This document shows, in pieces, positions 10,901 to 21,289 of a DNA stretch of 64,000 nt. The stretch comes from Aporrectodea caliginosa (Eukaryota; Annelida; Clitellata; Crassiclitellata; Lumbricidae). How positions within the stretch are numbered: position 1 is the first letter of the stretch; each line of letters opens with the position of its first letter. The translations under genes and the position numbers were made by a program. The stretch spans positions 1,563,143 through 1,627,142 of the forward strand of contig JACEVL010000154.1 of NCBI GenBank assembly GCA_020284085.1, in the 5' to 3' direction. The notes below the pieces were generated by a model. The model searched no databases, had not been told where the DNA came from, and saw only the letters and a list, made by a program, of their open reading frames with translations.

Positions 10901-11640
10901 ATCTCGGAAAGTAATTGACCAAAATTATGTTTGTGGCGGGGGTTTATTATCATCTTCTGTGGTCCAACAAGTGGACCAAACTTCATGTAAATGTGAGTCG
11001 GTCATGTCAATCATGTTGGTTGAATTGACGTGGAATCACCTTTCTTAATCAACTGCAGCCTGATATCTGCAAAATGTCACGTGATAACTAGATCCATAAG
11101 CACTGATCGCGTGGATCCTACCAAAAACTATTACCATACTATTATGACCAAACCAAAGTACACACATAGTTTGGTGTTTTTGTCCAACATGTCCCCATCC
11201 GATTAAATATTCGGTCTAATAGACTGCACTAATCCGCACACAGGACAATCATTACCGGTATCCATGGACCTGCGAGTGCCTCGTGCGAGCATCATTATTT
11301 CATTGTATAATTGAGCTTTAGTACAGCGCCTTTGAAAACATCATGAAGACGCCTTTGAATGAGAAAAACATTATATGTTCGACCGCTGAAACCCTCTGAT
11401 TGCCAAACAATCACCCACTCGTGATGTACAACGGTCTACGCGTACAAAGGACCCGCATTCTACTTTTCAATGTTTTATTGGACGAGAACCGTAATCAATA
11501 TGCCATCTGGCCTTTGTTTTACATAGACATCAGAAACACGAAGATTAGGCTACGGATAAATTTCTCTCTTGCCATTTCTGTAAAGTTTAGTCAATAGAAC
11601 AGCCACAGACACATTATTCCTGGATCTGATATAACCAGGT
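7928..11640. other. Intergenic region between divergent lectin genes
   Basis: No ORF here looks like a real protein. A TATA-like CTATAAAAC lies near 8149 and an octamer ATTTGCAT near 7978 on the plus strand, with no ORF downstream that I recognise. A segment of about 75 bp at 9710-9788 recurs inverted at 13086-13165. The region separates the minus-strand lectin-PAN gene from the plus-strand lectin exons, so the start exon of the minus gene may be here. Confidence 0.4.
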
Positions 11641-12958
11641 ATGCACAAGAAAATATTCCAGCGAGCCTCAAGCCTCAGGCATACGTCCTAAACAAAGTTA
11701 GTCAAAGCTCTTCGACTATTCTATTGTTCCGTCACAATTGTCTGAGGTGCGGTGGGTAACACGAAAATCTACTGCAATGAGCTTTCTGAACCCCTATATA
11801 GGCCTAGCTTTATGTTCTTTAAAAACTTGCACACGGTTTGCCGTAATGGCATTTATTGTTGAATCTAAGTGCATTAGTTCTTCGTGAAAAGATTATTTCA
11901 GAGTAAATAAACTGAGACAATAGGAAACAAACAATGCCCTTTAAAACGTCTGCCATTAGCAGAAGGATCGGTCAATTATATTCTTGTAAAAGGCTCGAAT
12001 TTACCACGACCTGCGATAGTGCTGTGTGCTGCGCAATACCTAGAGAACAATGTGTACTACATTGTTGCCAATCGAGCGACGTCGCTAAAGAGCTTTACTC
12101 CAGCAGACATTCCCCCAATTATAGTGATAAATTATCCGCGGTGCATGAGGTCTGTTTCAATGCTAAAAGGGAGATTTTTTATGAATTGCAAATATGCTGA
12201 CTATGTGTCGTATTACTCCAGCTCTCTTTAGCATATAAAACTACACACGGTGTTCAGAAAAAGAACCTCACGTAAACTTGAATAACCGGAGCAAACATAT
12301 AACTTATAAATTTAAAATGAGCCAAACATTTCTGTCCTTCCTTATTAGATATTACAATTTTCTAGTACATTAAACGGCCCTTTACAATGAAGTCACATTC
12401 TTTAGGTAATCATTTCTACAAACTAGCGAGTAATCATTAATGGCTTTGGGAAAAAATTGTTCAGGATTTGCAGTTCTTATAGTTTTACTTGAACATAGGA
12501 TTGTGGCATAAAACGTTTGCACAAAGAGAAACGAACTTTTGCCGGAATAAGAGAGTTTCAGAATCCAGGGCCAGAGAGAGAAGCGATATGCTCGCCAAGA
12601 GCTATCCTAGCTTGTCCACGTAATAGTCTGACTAAAACTGTTAGAAGACCTACTAGACATGTTAGTCATAATAGAGAATTTGTTAGGGTTGGCTGAATTG
12701 TAATGTCTTGTATAAGATTAGACCGATCTTGAAAATTATTCGCATTTCTATGGGCAGCCAAAACAATGATTTTAGTTTCGGTGATAAGTTCATAGTTCGT
12801 ATACATAGGCTCTGGCTAAGGTGTTTTGGACTCTTTGCAGCGCCATCTATAGTGCTCTTGAAACGCCTGTAAGCAGCGAATTCAGTAGGCAAGAAAGCTG
12901 GAGATCAGAACGTCCCAGAAAATCAATGTAGAAAAAGGACTAGGGCCTGTGTCCATAA

Positions 12959-13096
12959 AGTTTGTCATTCAGTGAAAACGTTAACTCTACTTTGAACAGC
13001 GCCTCACCCTATGAGGCCTAATACTATGGTTGACACGTATGTAGTAATGAGTATATTTTATATAGATAGATTAATGTTTTCACTGAATGACAAACT
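12959..13096. mobile_element. Short inverted-repeat element (possible MITE)
   Basis: Perfect 21-bp inverted arms (AGTTTGTCATTCAGTGAAAA plus C) at 12959-12979 and 13076-13096, with a 96-bp AT-rich centre. The right arm runs straight into the segment that recurs inverted at 9710-9788. No target duplication could be fixed. Confidence 0.55.
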
Positions 13097-13520
13097 CCGC
13101 CACTGATCGTATTCTGGCAGTGCCAGTCCCAAGCCTGGAGAAAGGAGGAGGGCGAAGCTAATCATATTTGTTGTTGTGAACCAGCATCGCTAGACAGCAA
13201 CTAACTGAGTGAAAGGTTGGAGCCAAACACAACGCCAAAATTGCGGGCTGAACAGCTGCAGTAAACATAGATGAGTGGCTGATTATTTATTTGTATGTAT
13301 ATGGATGGTGCACAGAAACAATTAAACTAAAAGTTTGCTTTCGACGACACTGAAAGTGGCTACCCAAAAATTATGATTACATTGTTATTCGAATGCAAAC
13401 AAACACCTTGGAGAAATCATTGATGTGTGCGTCGCTGCTTTTAGACGGGTTCCGAATAGACGCGGTGTACAATCGATCAACAATTCAACTATGTCGCCTA
13501 CGGTTGCGTCGCAGGAGAAT

Positions 13521-13530
13521 GCTATTTAAA
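13521..13530 (+). promoter_or_regulatory. TATA-like box of lectin first exon, copy 1
   Basis: GCTATTTAAA lies about 70 bp upstream of the ATG at 13596. The duplicate has GCTACTTAAA at the matching place. Both are embedded in a well-conserved block, consistent with a core promoter. Confidence 0.4.
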
Positions 13531-13595
13531 GAGGAAAGTTTGAAATGTATATGTTAGAATTGTTCAGGATTTGCAGAGTATTATATGAGAACAAT

Positions 13596-13653
13596 ATGAT
13601 CGGAGCTCACGCATATGGCCAATTTCTGGTTGTCATCTTTCTTACTGAACATG
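13596..13653 (+). CDS. Signal-peptide exon, copy 1 (lectin first exon)
   Basis: A 58-nt coding piece, MIGAHAYGQFLVVIFLTEH plus one base, ending at a GTACGT donor. It has a short start, a hydrophobic FLVVIFL core and a small polar end, like a secretion signal. An upstream ATG at 13585 runs into a stop after four codons, so the second ATG is the likely start. The split codon leaves a G, phase 1, which joins in frame to the fucolectin exon at 19250-19489. No fucolectin exon lies between this exon and the second copy, so it is either an alternative first exon of the same gene or an orphan left by the duplication. Confidence 0.6.
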
Positions 13654-15964
13654 GTACGTAAAATTTAAAAACTTTCTCCAAACTTTCTAACAAAATAACG
13701 ACACTGAAGATTTATAAATTAGATATAACTTCATACTTAAATATGTTTAAGGCTAGTTAGTGAGATATGTAGACAATCAAGACTGAACCTTTTAGGTACC
13801 TCAGAAAACGCTGCTTACTGTAGGTTAACTGATGCGAAAGTAGGACCCTAATTAAAATCAAATTCTTCACGATGCAAGCGAAGCTCACAAACTAGATGAG
13901 TAACCTCTGCGCTCTCCCACTCACGCGCAAGCCAATTCTTACTAAGAACCAATGGAATCCAATCCAGAGGTGGCAGTTGACGTCGTTTTGAGAGTTTCTG
14001 GACCGCGTTGAGTCGATGTTGAGGAACGACGATGGCCGACGAAGATCGTTTGTCCAGACGACTTTAACTTCTTCACAAAGAGTAGACAACACAATCGTCG
14101 TCCAGCAGTTTCCTGTTAAGGGCAGCAGACGCAGCCTCAGCATATCTTACGAGCTGCATGCAGGCTCTCTAGAACAGCGTTCGTCATAGAATCTCGCCAT
14201 AATTTCCGGTCGACAACTTTACAAAGACCCATTGCTCATCGAATTAAAATTTTCAGTTTATAGACGGCGAACAAAAGTTTCAGAAACACACAGTAGATCA
14301 ATAGTTTGACTTTCCTCCGTTCTTCACTACAATATGCAACCGGTCAACCATGTTCCTTGATTTCTTGCGAATTTGACCCTCTTGACCTTAAAATATACCT
14401 TGAATTGTCTTGCATTAGTAGTCTTGCATCTTACCGCAGGTTACCCTGATCAAGTCGAGAAACAAACGAAGGAATTTGCCGATTTCAATAATTATTCGAG
14501 ATCTGGCCATTTTTCTTTGATTGTGCTATACGGTATTTATCTTTTCTGACTTTAAAATAACCTCCATTTACCCTGAATTGTCGGTATTTATCCAACATTC
14601 GGCCATTGCCGAGACAAACAGAACAAAAGACTTAATCCAAATCGGACCCTTCGTTCACTTTTTGTGATAAAAAGAGTAAATCGACAATGGACCCAAGTTC
14701 CAAGACTCAGCATGGGCGCCTTCAGCCCTGTCAATATAAGTAGTCTATGAACCAGGCATTCACAAGCACAAAATATTTCCAATGAGCCTCAATCCACAGG
14801 TATTTCTAGACAAAGTTTGTTAAAGCTCTTCGACTATTCTGATGTTCTGTTACAATATTGGCTGGGCTGTGGTGGATAACATGAGAATTTACTGCCATGC
14901 ATGAGCGTTCTCATCGCAATATCTGCGTTTTCGTTTCAAAACTTGCAAACGGTTTACCTTTACGGTGATAGCATTTATTGCTGAATCACGTCGTGAAAAG
15001 ATTGTTTAAGAGTAAATTAAACTGAAACAATAGACAATAACGCTGTAAATTAAATACGTCTGTCATTATCAGAAGGCTCGGTCAATTGTAAAAGGCTCGA
15101 AATTACCGCGAGCTGCGATAGAGCTGTGCGCTGCGCAATACCTAACGAACGGTACTACATTGTTGCCAATCGGACAACGTCGCTAAATAGCTTACTCCAG
15201 CTGACATTTGCACAATAGTGAAAAATTAACCGCGGAGCATGAGGTCTGTTTCAATGCTAAAGGTTATTTTTACGATTTGCAAATATGTTGGCTATGTGTG
15301 GTCGCTTTCCTCCAGATATCTTTAGTATATTATTAATTACACACGGTGTCCAGAAAAAAGAACCTTACACAAACTTGAAAACCCGGAAGAAAACATATGG
15401 AAATTTAAAACGAGACAAAACGTTTCTGTTCATCCTTATTTGATATCACCATTTCTTAGTTAATAAATAGTCTTTTACTATGAAATCACACCCATTTATT
15501 TCCACTAACTAACAATAATCATTAATGACTGTTTTTGGAAAAAATACAGAGCTGTTCCTAAAGTTTTACTGTTATATTGAACTACGGCACAAACTTTTGC
15601 AAAAAATTCGCATAAAGCTATAGACGGAATGAACAATTCCCAGCCAAAGCATTCATAAATACATACACAAGTACAATGATGAGCCAACCCTAGTCCGAAC
15701 GCTGTCCAACATTGTTCCAACATGTGCTTGCTAGTTTCGTTTAAATATTTACTTAAATGTACCTTTCACATGTTATGACAAAAGCATATATCAATTTCTG
15801 TACTTTGACTTATGCAGATTTCTCCCCGTGCCCAGCCAGAGTTCTGGGCACGTCTAGGCGATCTACTTATGGGTGCTAACTCATTCTGCCAGTCAGCCTA
15901 TCCCGAATGTTTGTGTAAATTTCCATGTCGTTAAAAGTTACATCACCTAACACTTAGGCTAGGA

Positions 15965-16095
15965 TCCTGAGTGGCCGAGTGGGTTGGTAGCCTGCTCGTC
16001 ACGCCGGCGCCCCGGGTTCGCTTCCCGGTCGGGTCGGTTTATCAGAGATTAATTTCTCGGATCTTTACTGCGGGTGGCTCGGTCGCATTATAAAC
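15965..16095 (+). mobile_element. tRNA-derived SINE-like sequence
   Basis: It contains a box-A-like TGGCCGAGTGG and, about 40 bp later, a box-B-like GGGTTCGCTTCCC, the RNA polymerase III promoter pair of a tRNA. The intervening sequence does not form a convincing tRNA cloverleaf. A body of about 60 bp follows with no clear tail. It is present only in copy 2 of the duplication. Confidence 0.6.
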
Positions 16096-16828
16096 GTGGA
16101 GTACAATACAGTATTGAAAAGTATTCGCATTTCTATGGGCAGCCAAAACAATTATTTTCGTTTCGGTAATATGTGCTCATACTTCGGACTCATAATCGTG
16201 GCTCTGGCTGAGGTAGCCTATTTTTTGGACTATTTGAAGCTTTATCAAGTAAACTCCTGAAACGTCTGTAGGCAGCTAATGTCAGTACTTAGGCAAGAAT
16301 GCTGTAGACCAGCGCATTAACGAAACAAATCAATGCAGAAAAAGGAATATGACGTCCAATTCTATGGTTGCCGCGGATGTGTAGTGAGCTAATATTATAG
16401 AATTAATGTTTGATTGATTGACAGGCAGAGTCACACACAACGCCAAAATTGCGGGTTGAACAGCTGCATTGTATGACTTATAATCGTGGCTCTGGCTGAG
16501 GTAGCCTGGTTGATTATTTGCGTGTAGTCAATATGGATGGTGCATAGAAACAATGAAACTAACATTCTGTTTTCGACGACACTGAAAGTGGCTACCCGAA
16601 AATTATGATTACATTGTTATTCGAATACACAACGAATACCTTGGAGTGATCATTAGCGCATGCGTCGCTGCTTTTAGACTGGTTCCGAATAGACGCGGTG
16701 TACAATCGATCGACAGTTCAACAATGTCGCCTACGATTGCGGCGCAAGAGAATGCTACTTAAAGAGGACCGTTTTAAATGTATATGTCAAAATTGTTCAG
16801 GATTTGCAGAGTGTTATATGAGAGCAAT

Positions 16829-16886
16829 ATGATCGGAGCTCACGCATGTGGCCAATTTCTGGTTGCCATCTTTCTTACTGGACATG
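16829..16886 (+). CDS. Signal-peptide exon, copy 2 (lectin first exon)
   Basis: 58 nt coding for MIGAHACGQFLVAIFLTGH plus one base, with donor GTATGC. It differs from copy 1 at three residues (Y to C, V to A, E to G), and keeps length, phase and hydrophobic core. That conservation exceeds most of the flanking duplicate and argues for coding function. The phase-1 donor fits the acceptor at 19250, making this the nearest first exon for the plus-strand fucolectin exon. The intron would be 2.36 kb and carries a hAT relic and a SINE. Confidence 0.65.
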
Positions 16887-17332
16887 GTATGCAAATCATT
16901 TTAACTTTCTCCATAATTGCTAACAAAATAACATTATACTGAAGACTAACAAGTTAAGTAAAACTTCATACTTACAAATATTTAAAGCTGGTTAGTGAGA
17001 TATGTAGACATTCAAGAGTGAACCTTATAAGTACCTCAGAAAATCTCTGCCTGTGTAAACACTGCTTATCTAGGTTGGCGTGAAAGACGTTAAAATCAAA
17101 TTCTCCAGGATGCAAGGGAAGCTCACAAACTAGATGAGTAACATCTGCGTTCTCCACTTACACACAGAGCTAATTCTTGCTATATTTAAGAACCAACCAA
17201 AGTAATCCCATCCAGAGATGGCAGTTGACGTCGTTTTGGGAGTTCCTGGACCGCGTTGAGTCGATGTTGAGGAACAACGATGGTCGACGAAGATCGTTTG
17301 TCCCGACGACTTTAACTTCTTCGCATAGACTG

Positions 17333-18128
17333 CAGCGGTTTTCAAACTTTATTTTTATTGTACCCCCAGGTTAAAAAAATGAATTTTGGCGTACCCCCAA
17401 GGTCAGATAAAAAAAACAACATGCGAGCGTGAAGTCCCCTTGCAATTAACAACTCCTTTTAATCATTGGTGCAAACCGGGTATTAGTCATAGGTATAAAA
17501 TTTAAAGTAAAAGTAATATAATTTTAACTTAAGAATGTAGTCATATCAACAAAAAGGAAAAATAAAATCACTATTAGAAAGTGTTAATGTGAGCGGTGGG
17601 CTTATTTTGACAAGCACAGATTTCAATAGGCCTATCTGGTTTAATATTTGTCCATTTCAAACGCAAAATAATTTGGTTCGAGTTCAAGCTTTGTTCTGTA
17701 CCGGTATTTGTTTTTTTATCGCAAGCATAGCTGAAAAACCTGTTTCACACAGATATGACATGCTGAAAGGAATCAAAAATTTTAAAGCTCGGTCAGAAAT
17801 TAATCCATATTCAGCTCTTCGTTTCAGCCAAAATTCACACATGTCTTTCTTGAATTCGTTCTTCAATCCACCATAACATGATAGTTCAACAAATTGGTCT
17901 CTTCCCTGGACTGAAAAATCAGCCGGCAACACTACATCCGATGGCATAAACTCATAGAAATGTACAGAAAAATAAGCGAACGGTGGACGTAGAATGGCTA
18001 GTGAAAGAGCGATGAACATGAAGTCCATAAACTTATAGAAAATTTTATTTTTTTAAATTTTACGCGTACCCCTTAGCGACACCTGGCGTACCCCCAGGGG
18101 TACGCGTACCACAGTTTGAAAACCCGTG
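17333..18128 (-). mobile_element. Internally deleted hAT element with transposase C-terminus
   Basis: About 796 bp bounded by CAGCGGTTTTCAAAC and inverse GTTTGAAAACCCGTG, with repeated GTACCCCC motifs inside both ends. It interrupts the second copy of the segmental duplication; copy 1 at about 14090 lacks it. I could not fix an exact target duplication. It retains one transposase fragment. Confidence 0.85.
17684..18028 (-). pseudogene. hAT transposase C-terminal (dimerisation) fragment
   Basis: The minus-strand ORF of about 114 residues contains ELSCYGGLKNEFKK, CEFWLKRRAEYGLISDRALK and LIPFSMSYLCETGFSA. These match the C-terminal dimerisation region of hAT transposases of the ZBED / GTF2I-repeat type, where the LPF-x4-CE-x2-FS core packs two subunits together. 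The N-terminal BED finger and catalytic acidic residues are absent. It cannot encode an active enzyme. Confidence 0.85.
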
Positions 18129-18517
18129 GATGCCTTAGAGTATACTACGCAGTCGTCGTCTAGCAGTTTCCTGTTAAGGACAGCAGACGCAACCTCGGCA
18201 TATCTTACGAGATTCATGCAGGCTCTCTAGAATAGCGTTCGTCATAGAATCTCGCCATTATTTCCGATCGACACCTCTACAAAGCCCTTCGTTCATCGAA
18301 ATAAACATTTCAGTGTATAGACGGCGAACAAAAGTTTCCAGTTCAAAGTCTGCCCACCATCCGATTAAGTGATTCTTTTTAATAGCTGTTCATGAACACT
18401 GAGCAAACAGTGAGCATGAAATCAACCGCCAACTTTCGATATGAATCCGTTGGTTGAGCACTGCGCGTGTGAAGGTGCCTGCCAGACGTGACTTAATGTA
18501 ATCTAAATACATGATTT

Positions 18518-18760
18518 GGGGAGCCCGATAGCGCATTGGATAACATCTGGCGTAGAGACCGAGAGGTACCGAGTTCGAGCCCCGTAGGAGAGACATGCTT
18601 TGTAGGCTGCTGTTAGCGCCGTGTATTGCAGGCTGTCTGTTCTGTTAGTAGTTAAGATTTATGTCTTCTGTCATTTGCGTTCTTGTGAATTGTTTTAATT
18701 GCATAACTGTAAACTGTACCGGTTGCGATGTGTCAACCGGATTGTTTCAATAAAGGAAGA

Positions 18761-18762
<2 letters not shown>
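18518..18762 (+). mobile_element. tRNA-derived SINE, family A, copy 1
   Basis: The head has box A (TAGCGCATTGGA) and box B (GAGTTCGAGCCCCG). The body has GCTTTGTAGGCTGCTGTTAG, then CTGTCTGTTCTGTTAGTAG, then AACCGGATTGTTTCAATAAA. It ends in an ATT tail that has grown into the adjoining array. The same sequence occurs at 33768-34011 and 47855-48071 on the other strand. Confidence 0.85.
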
Positions 18763-18834
<72 letters not shown>

Positions 18835-18835
18835 A

Positions 18836-18920
<85 letters not shown>
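18763..18920. repeat. (ATT)n microsatellite, expanded SINE tail
   Basis: About 155 bp of ATT with a single ATT-AAT switch near 18833. It starts directly at the SINE 3' end. Long poly-Leu, poly-Ile and poly-Asn frames across it are artefacts. Confidence 0.95.
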
Positions 18921-18984
18921 GCATATGAATTATACATCTTGCTTATTGATGAACTTGTTGTTCTGATGAATTTCAAAAATCACT

Positions 18985-19168
18985 CAGGCTAACATAAATA
19001 CCGTTGCTCCTCTGATTATAGGTTCCACTTAAAAGGCACTATGCACATTAATCTCCTTCACTGCTTAAATATGATGTACCCTTTAATCATGATAGAGTTG
19101 TGTGCAATCGTTTATATTTGTTATGTTGCTTTATGTTGGGAACAATAAATTGAATTGAATTGAATTTA
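18985..19168 (+). repeat. LINE 3'-end with (TTGAA)n tail
   Basis: The sequence ends GGGAACAATAAATTGAATTG, a polyadenylation-like AATAAA followed by a short TTGAA repeat, as expected at the 3' end of a non-LTR element. A similar tail is at 59980-60012. Confidence 0.5.
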
Positions 19169-19249
19169 ATTAGATCTATCCGTATGTCAGCTAGACAACC
19201 GTTATTATATGATTGTGTTTAAGTATTGGATGCTTTTATTATTACACAG

Positions 19250-19489
19250 TTATCGCAGAGATGAACGTTGCTGTTCATCGACCTGCCACTCAAAGTTCAA
19301 CCTTGAGCAACAGTATCGCAGGGCTCTGTGTAGCTGACCGAGCCGTAGACGGAAACTACAGCTCGGAGTTTTATGATGGTTCCTGCTCTCATAACACAGA
19401 CACTGCAGGAGGACCTAACTGGTGGAGGGTCGACCTCGGTCAGCCAATGTACATCAAAATGGTCATCATCACTAACCGAAGCGTTGTTC
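19250..19489 (+). CDS. Fucolectin domain, N-terminal half exon (plus strand)
   Basis: A 240-nt exon with MNVAVHRPATQSST, DRAVDGNYS, SCSHNTDTAGG, NWWRVDLGQPMYIK and VIITNR, the first half of a fucolectin domain. The acceptor attacacag leaves TT to complete a GTT codon with the G of either signal-peptide exon, and the donor is GTAAGG; both introns are phase 1. The expected second half (CGQYP, GRYVIVQ) is not found on the plus strand downstream, where LINE and microsatellite sequence begins. Either the gene is broken here, or the second half lies beyond the window after a very long intron. Confidence 0.8.
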
Positions 19490-19841
19490 GTAAGGAATTA
19501 CATAAATTAGATATTTGTTGCCTCGATGCTAAATAGCCAATTGTTAATGTGAATTAGCTCTAGCTGAAAGACAATTAGCCGAGTTGTAAAATGTTCACCG
19601 AAGCTCGATTTAGCCAGATATGACGCTTCTTTAGGTTCTCTTGGTGAGAAGGCGGGATAGGGAGGTCTCGGACTGGATGAAAGTTTTCGTACAACAGGAC
19701 GTGCCAAAGCGTTGACAGGGCGTAAAAGCAGGACACGCTTCACAATGCAGACTTAGAGCACTGACAAGGCACTCCAAGCGCTCGCTGGAAATAATTGCCA
19801 GTAGGTTGTTTTGCACTGAAATTTTTGTGGCGGATGAAGGT

Positions 19842-20017
<176 letters not shown>

Positions 20018-20835
20018 TTCCTTTATAGATAAGCACTAGCAAACCCACAGCACTGTACAGTGTACATAGCAAGATTAATACATTCAAACAAATAAACAAA
20101 ATTTATATATACAACCATAGAATTGAATGAGAGGCTTTATTGTACAGAGGAAGAAGAGCTAGAGCTAGTCATAGGGGAAAATGAAGGGTTTAAATAGACA
20201 GATCTAGGGAAAACATAGTTTATTTGTATAGCATCCGGGCAAGGAAGCATTTCTGAGACAGGTTGTCAAACATGGGAAGCTCACGGTTATGGGACCGTGG
20301 CCGCAGGGAGTAGTGCGATTGCTTGATCGGCGGCAACAATTTATGCAATACATGATAAGGATTGTGCAGAATACAGGCAAATAGTGTAGTATCCGCATTG
20401 CTGCAGAGAGTCTCAAATGAGGGAGAAGATGGAGGTAAGTACCTCTGGCGTACCAACCTTCGGATAATTCCCTCAAGGGCCTCCCGTTCCTGCACTCTCG
20501 CAAAGCCCCACCACACAGGCAAGCAATACAGCATCATACCAACCGTAGTGGCACGAACTACATCAAATAAACTGTCCCCCGAGAGCCCATGCGACCTCAG
20601 GATCCGAAGTGCATAAAAGGACTGCCTTGCTTTTATGGTCAGACGTTTAATGTGACTGGAGAACCCAAATTTCGCTGTAAGCTCAACACCAAGAATATTT
20701 AGGGTTTGCACTCTTGCGATACCTTTTAGAGGAGGGGGGAACATACCGATGGTACCCCGGGGACGCGTGAAAATTATCTCACAGGATTTGCTTGAGTTAA
20801 GCTTGAGGTTGCAACTCTGTGCCCATACACTAATA
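20018..20835 (-). mobile_element. 5'-truncated LINE (non-LTR retrotransposon)
   Basis: Minus-strand element carrying only the end of its reverse-transcriptase ORF plus 3' UTR, ending in AAGGAAATA followed by a CTTA tail. Its 5' edge is a TAG/GTA array at 20838-20862. A related C-terminus is at 39210-39389. Confidence 0.8.
20220..20835 (-). pseudogene. LINE reverse transcriptase C-terminal region
   Basis: The open frame runs from about 20835 to a stop near 20217. It reads WAQSCNLKLNSSKSCEIIF, then ILGVEL, SSHIKRLTIKARQSFYALR, LPVWWGF and, near the end, YSLRPRSHN...RMLYK. These are the thumb and post-RT motifs of CR1/Jockey-type LINE polymerases. The catalytic FADD-type motif and the endonuclease domain are missing, so the copy is dead. 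The frame is intact over about 200 codons, implying a fairly young insertion. Confidence 0.8.
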
Positions 20836-21289
20836 TGCTAGTAGTAGTAGTAGTAGTAGTAGTACCAGTACCAGTACCAGCGCTGTCACAATGACAGCGC
20901 AATATAACGTAATAGAACGTCAGAGGACAAGGTTTTTAAGTGGTTTAAGTGGTAGTTTACAGTGCCGTTTTAGCTCTAGCTGAAAGTCAGCTAGGCACGC
21001 GCGGCACGTGCCTAGGGCCCCGCGCAACAGGGGGCCCCGCGGCGTCCCAAAAGCAAAACTACATCGCGACGATGTAATAACAGTAGCCTAAGAGTATTTT
21101 TACTCAAAAATATTATAAGTTCTAACAATTCTGCCAAGAAAGAACAATATTAAGCAAAAGTCTGCATTTTTAGTTAACTTTAACTAGGCCTATTGGCAAT
21201 AAGTGCAGTCTCCGCAGAGCGTTAGAGAAGTGAAATAAAAGGAAAATTTTAGAGCATGGCACACTCTGTCCGCGCAGCTTAATTATATA

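Larger units (their letters stand above)
11640..14320 (+). repeat. Tandem segmental duplication, copy 1
   Basis: Collinear blocks at 11640-12480, 12730-12900, 13220-13680 and 13740-14320 match 14755-15540, 16110-16320, 16440-16890 and 16980-18345 in the same order and orientation. The offset is about 3.1 kb at the left and about 3.2 kb at the signal-peptide exon. Divergence is moderate with many small indels. The unit includes a signal-peptide exon and its promoter. Confidence 0.85.
14755..18345 (+). repeat. Tandem segmental duplication, copy 2
   Basis: Second copy of the unit beginning at 11640. It is longer because it contains a hAT element (17333-18128) and a tRNA-like SINE (about 15965-16095), neither of which is in copy 1. 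Copy 1 therefore shows the pre-insertion state for both. Confidence 0.85.

Noticed and set aside
13892..14143. Minus-strand ORF shared in part with 17130-17345
   Set aside because: It is conserved only because both copies of the tandem duplication contain it. The frames differ between copies and no domain is evident.
15965..16095. Functional tRNA gene
   Set aside because: Boxes A and B are present but the arms do not fold as a tRNA and extra sequence follows; it is better read as a SINE head.
18695..18992. Long poly-Leu, poly-Ile and poly-Asn frames
   Set aside because: They are translations of an ATT array in different frames. The same applies to 37682-38186, 42095-42451 and 61560-61935.
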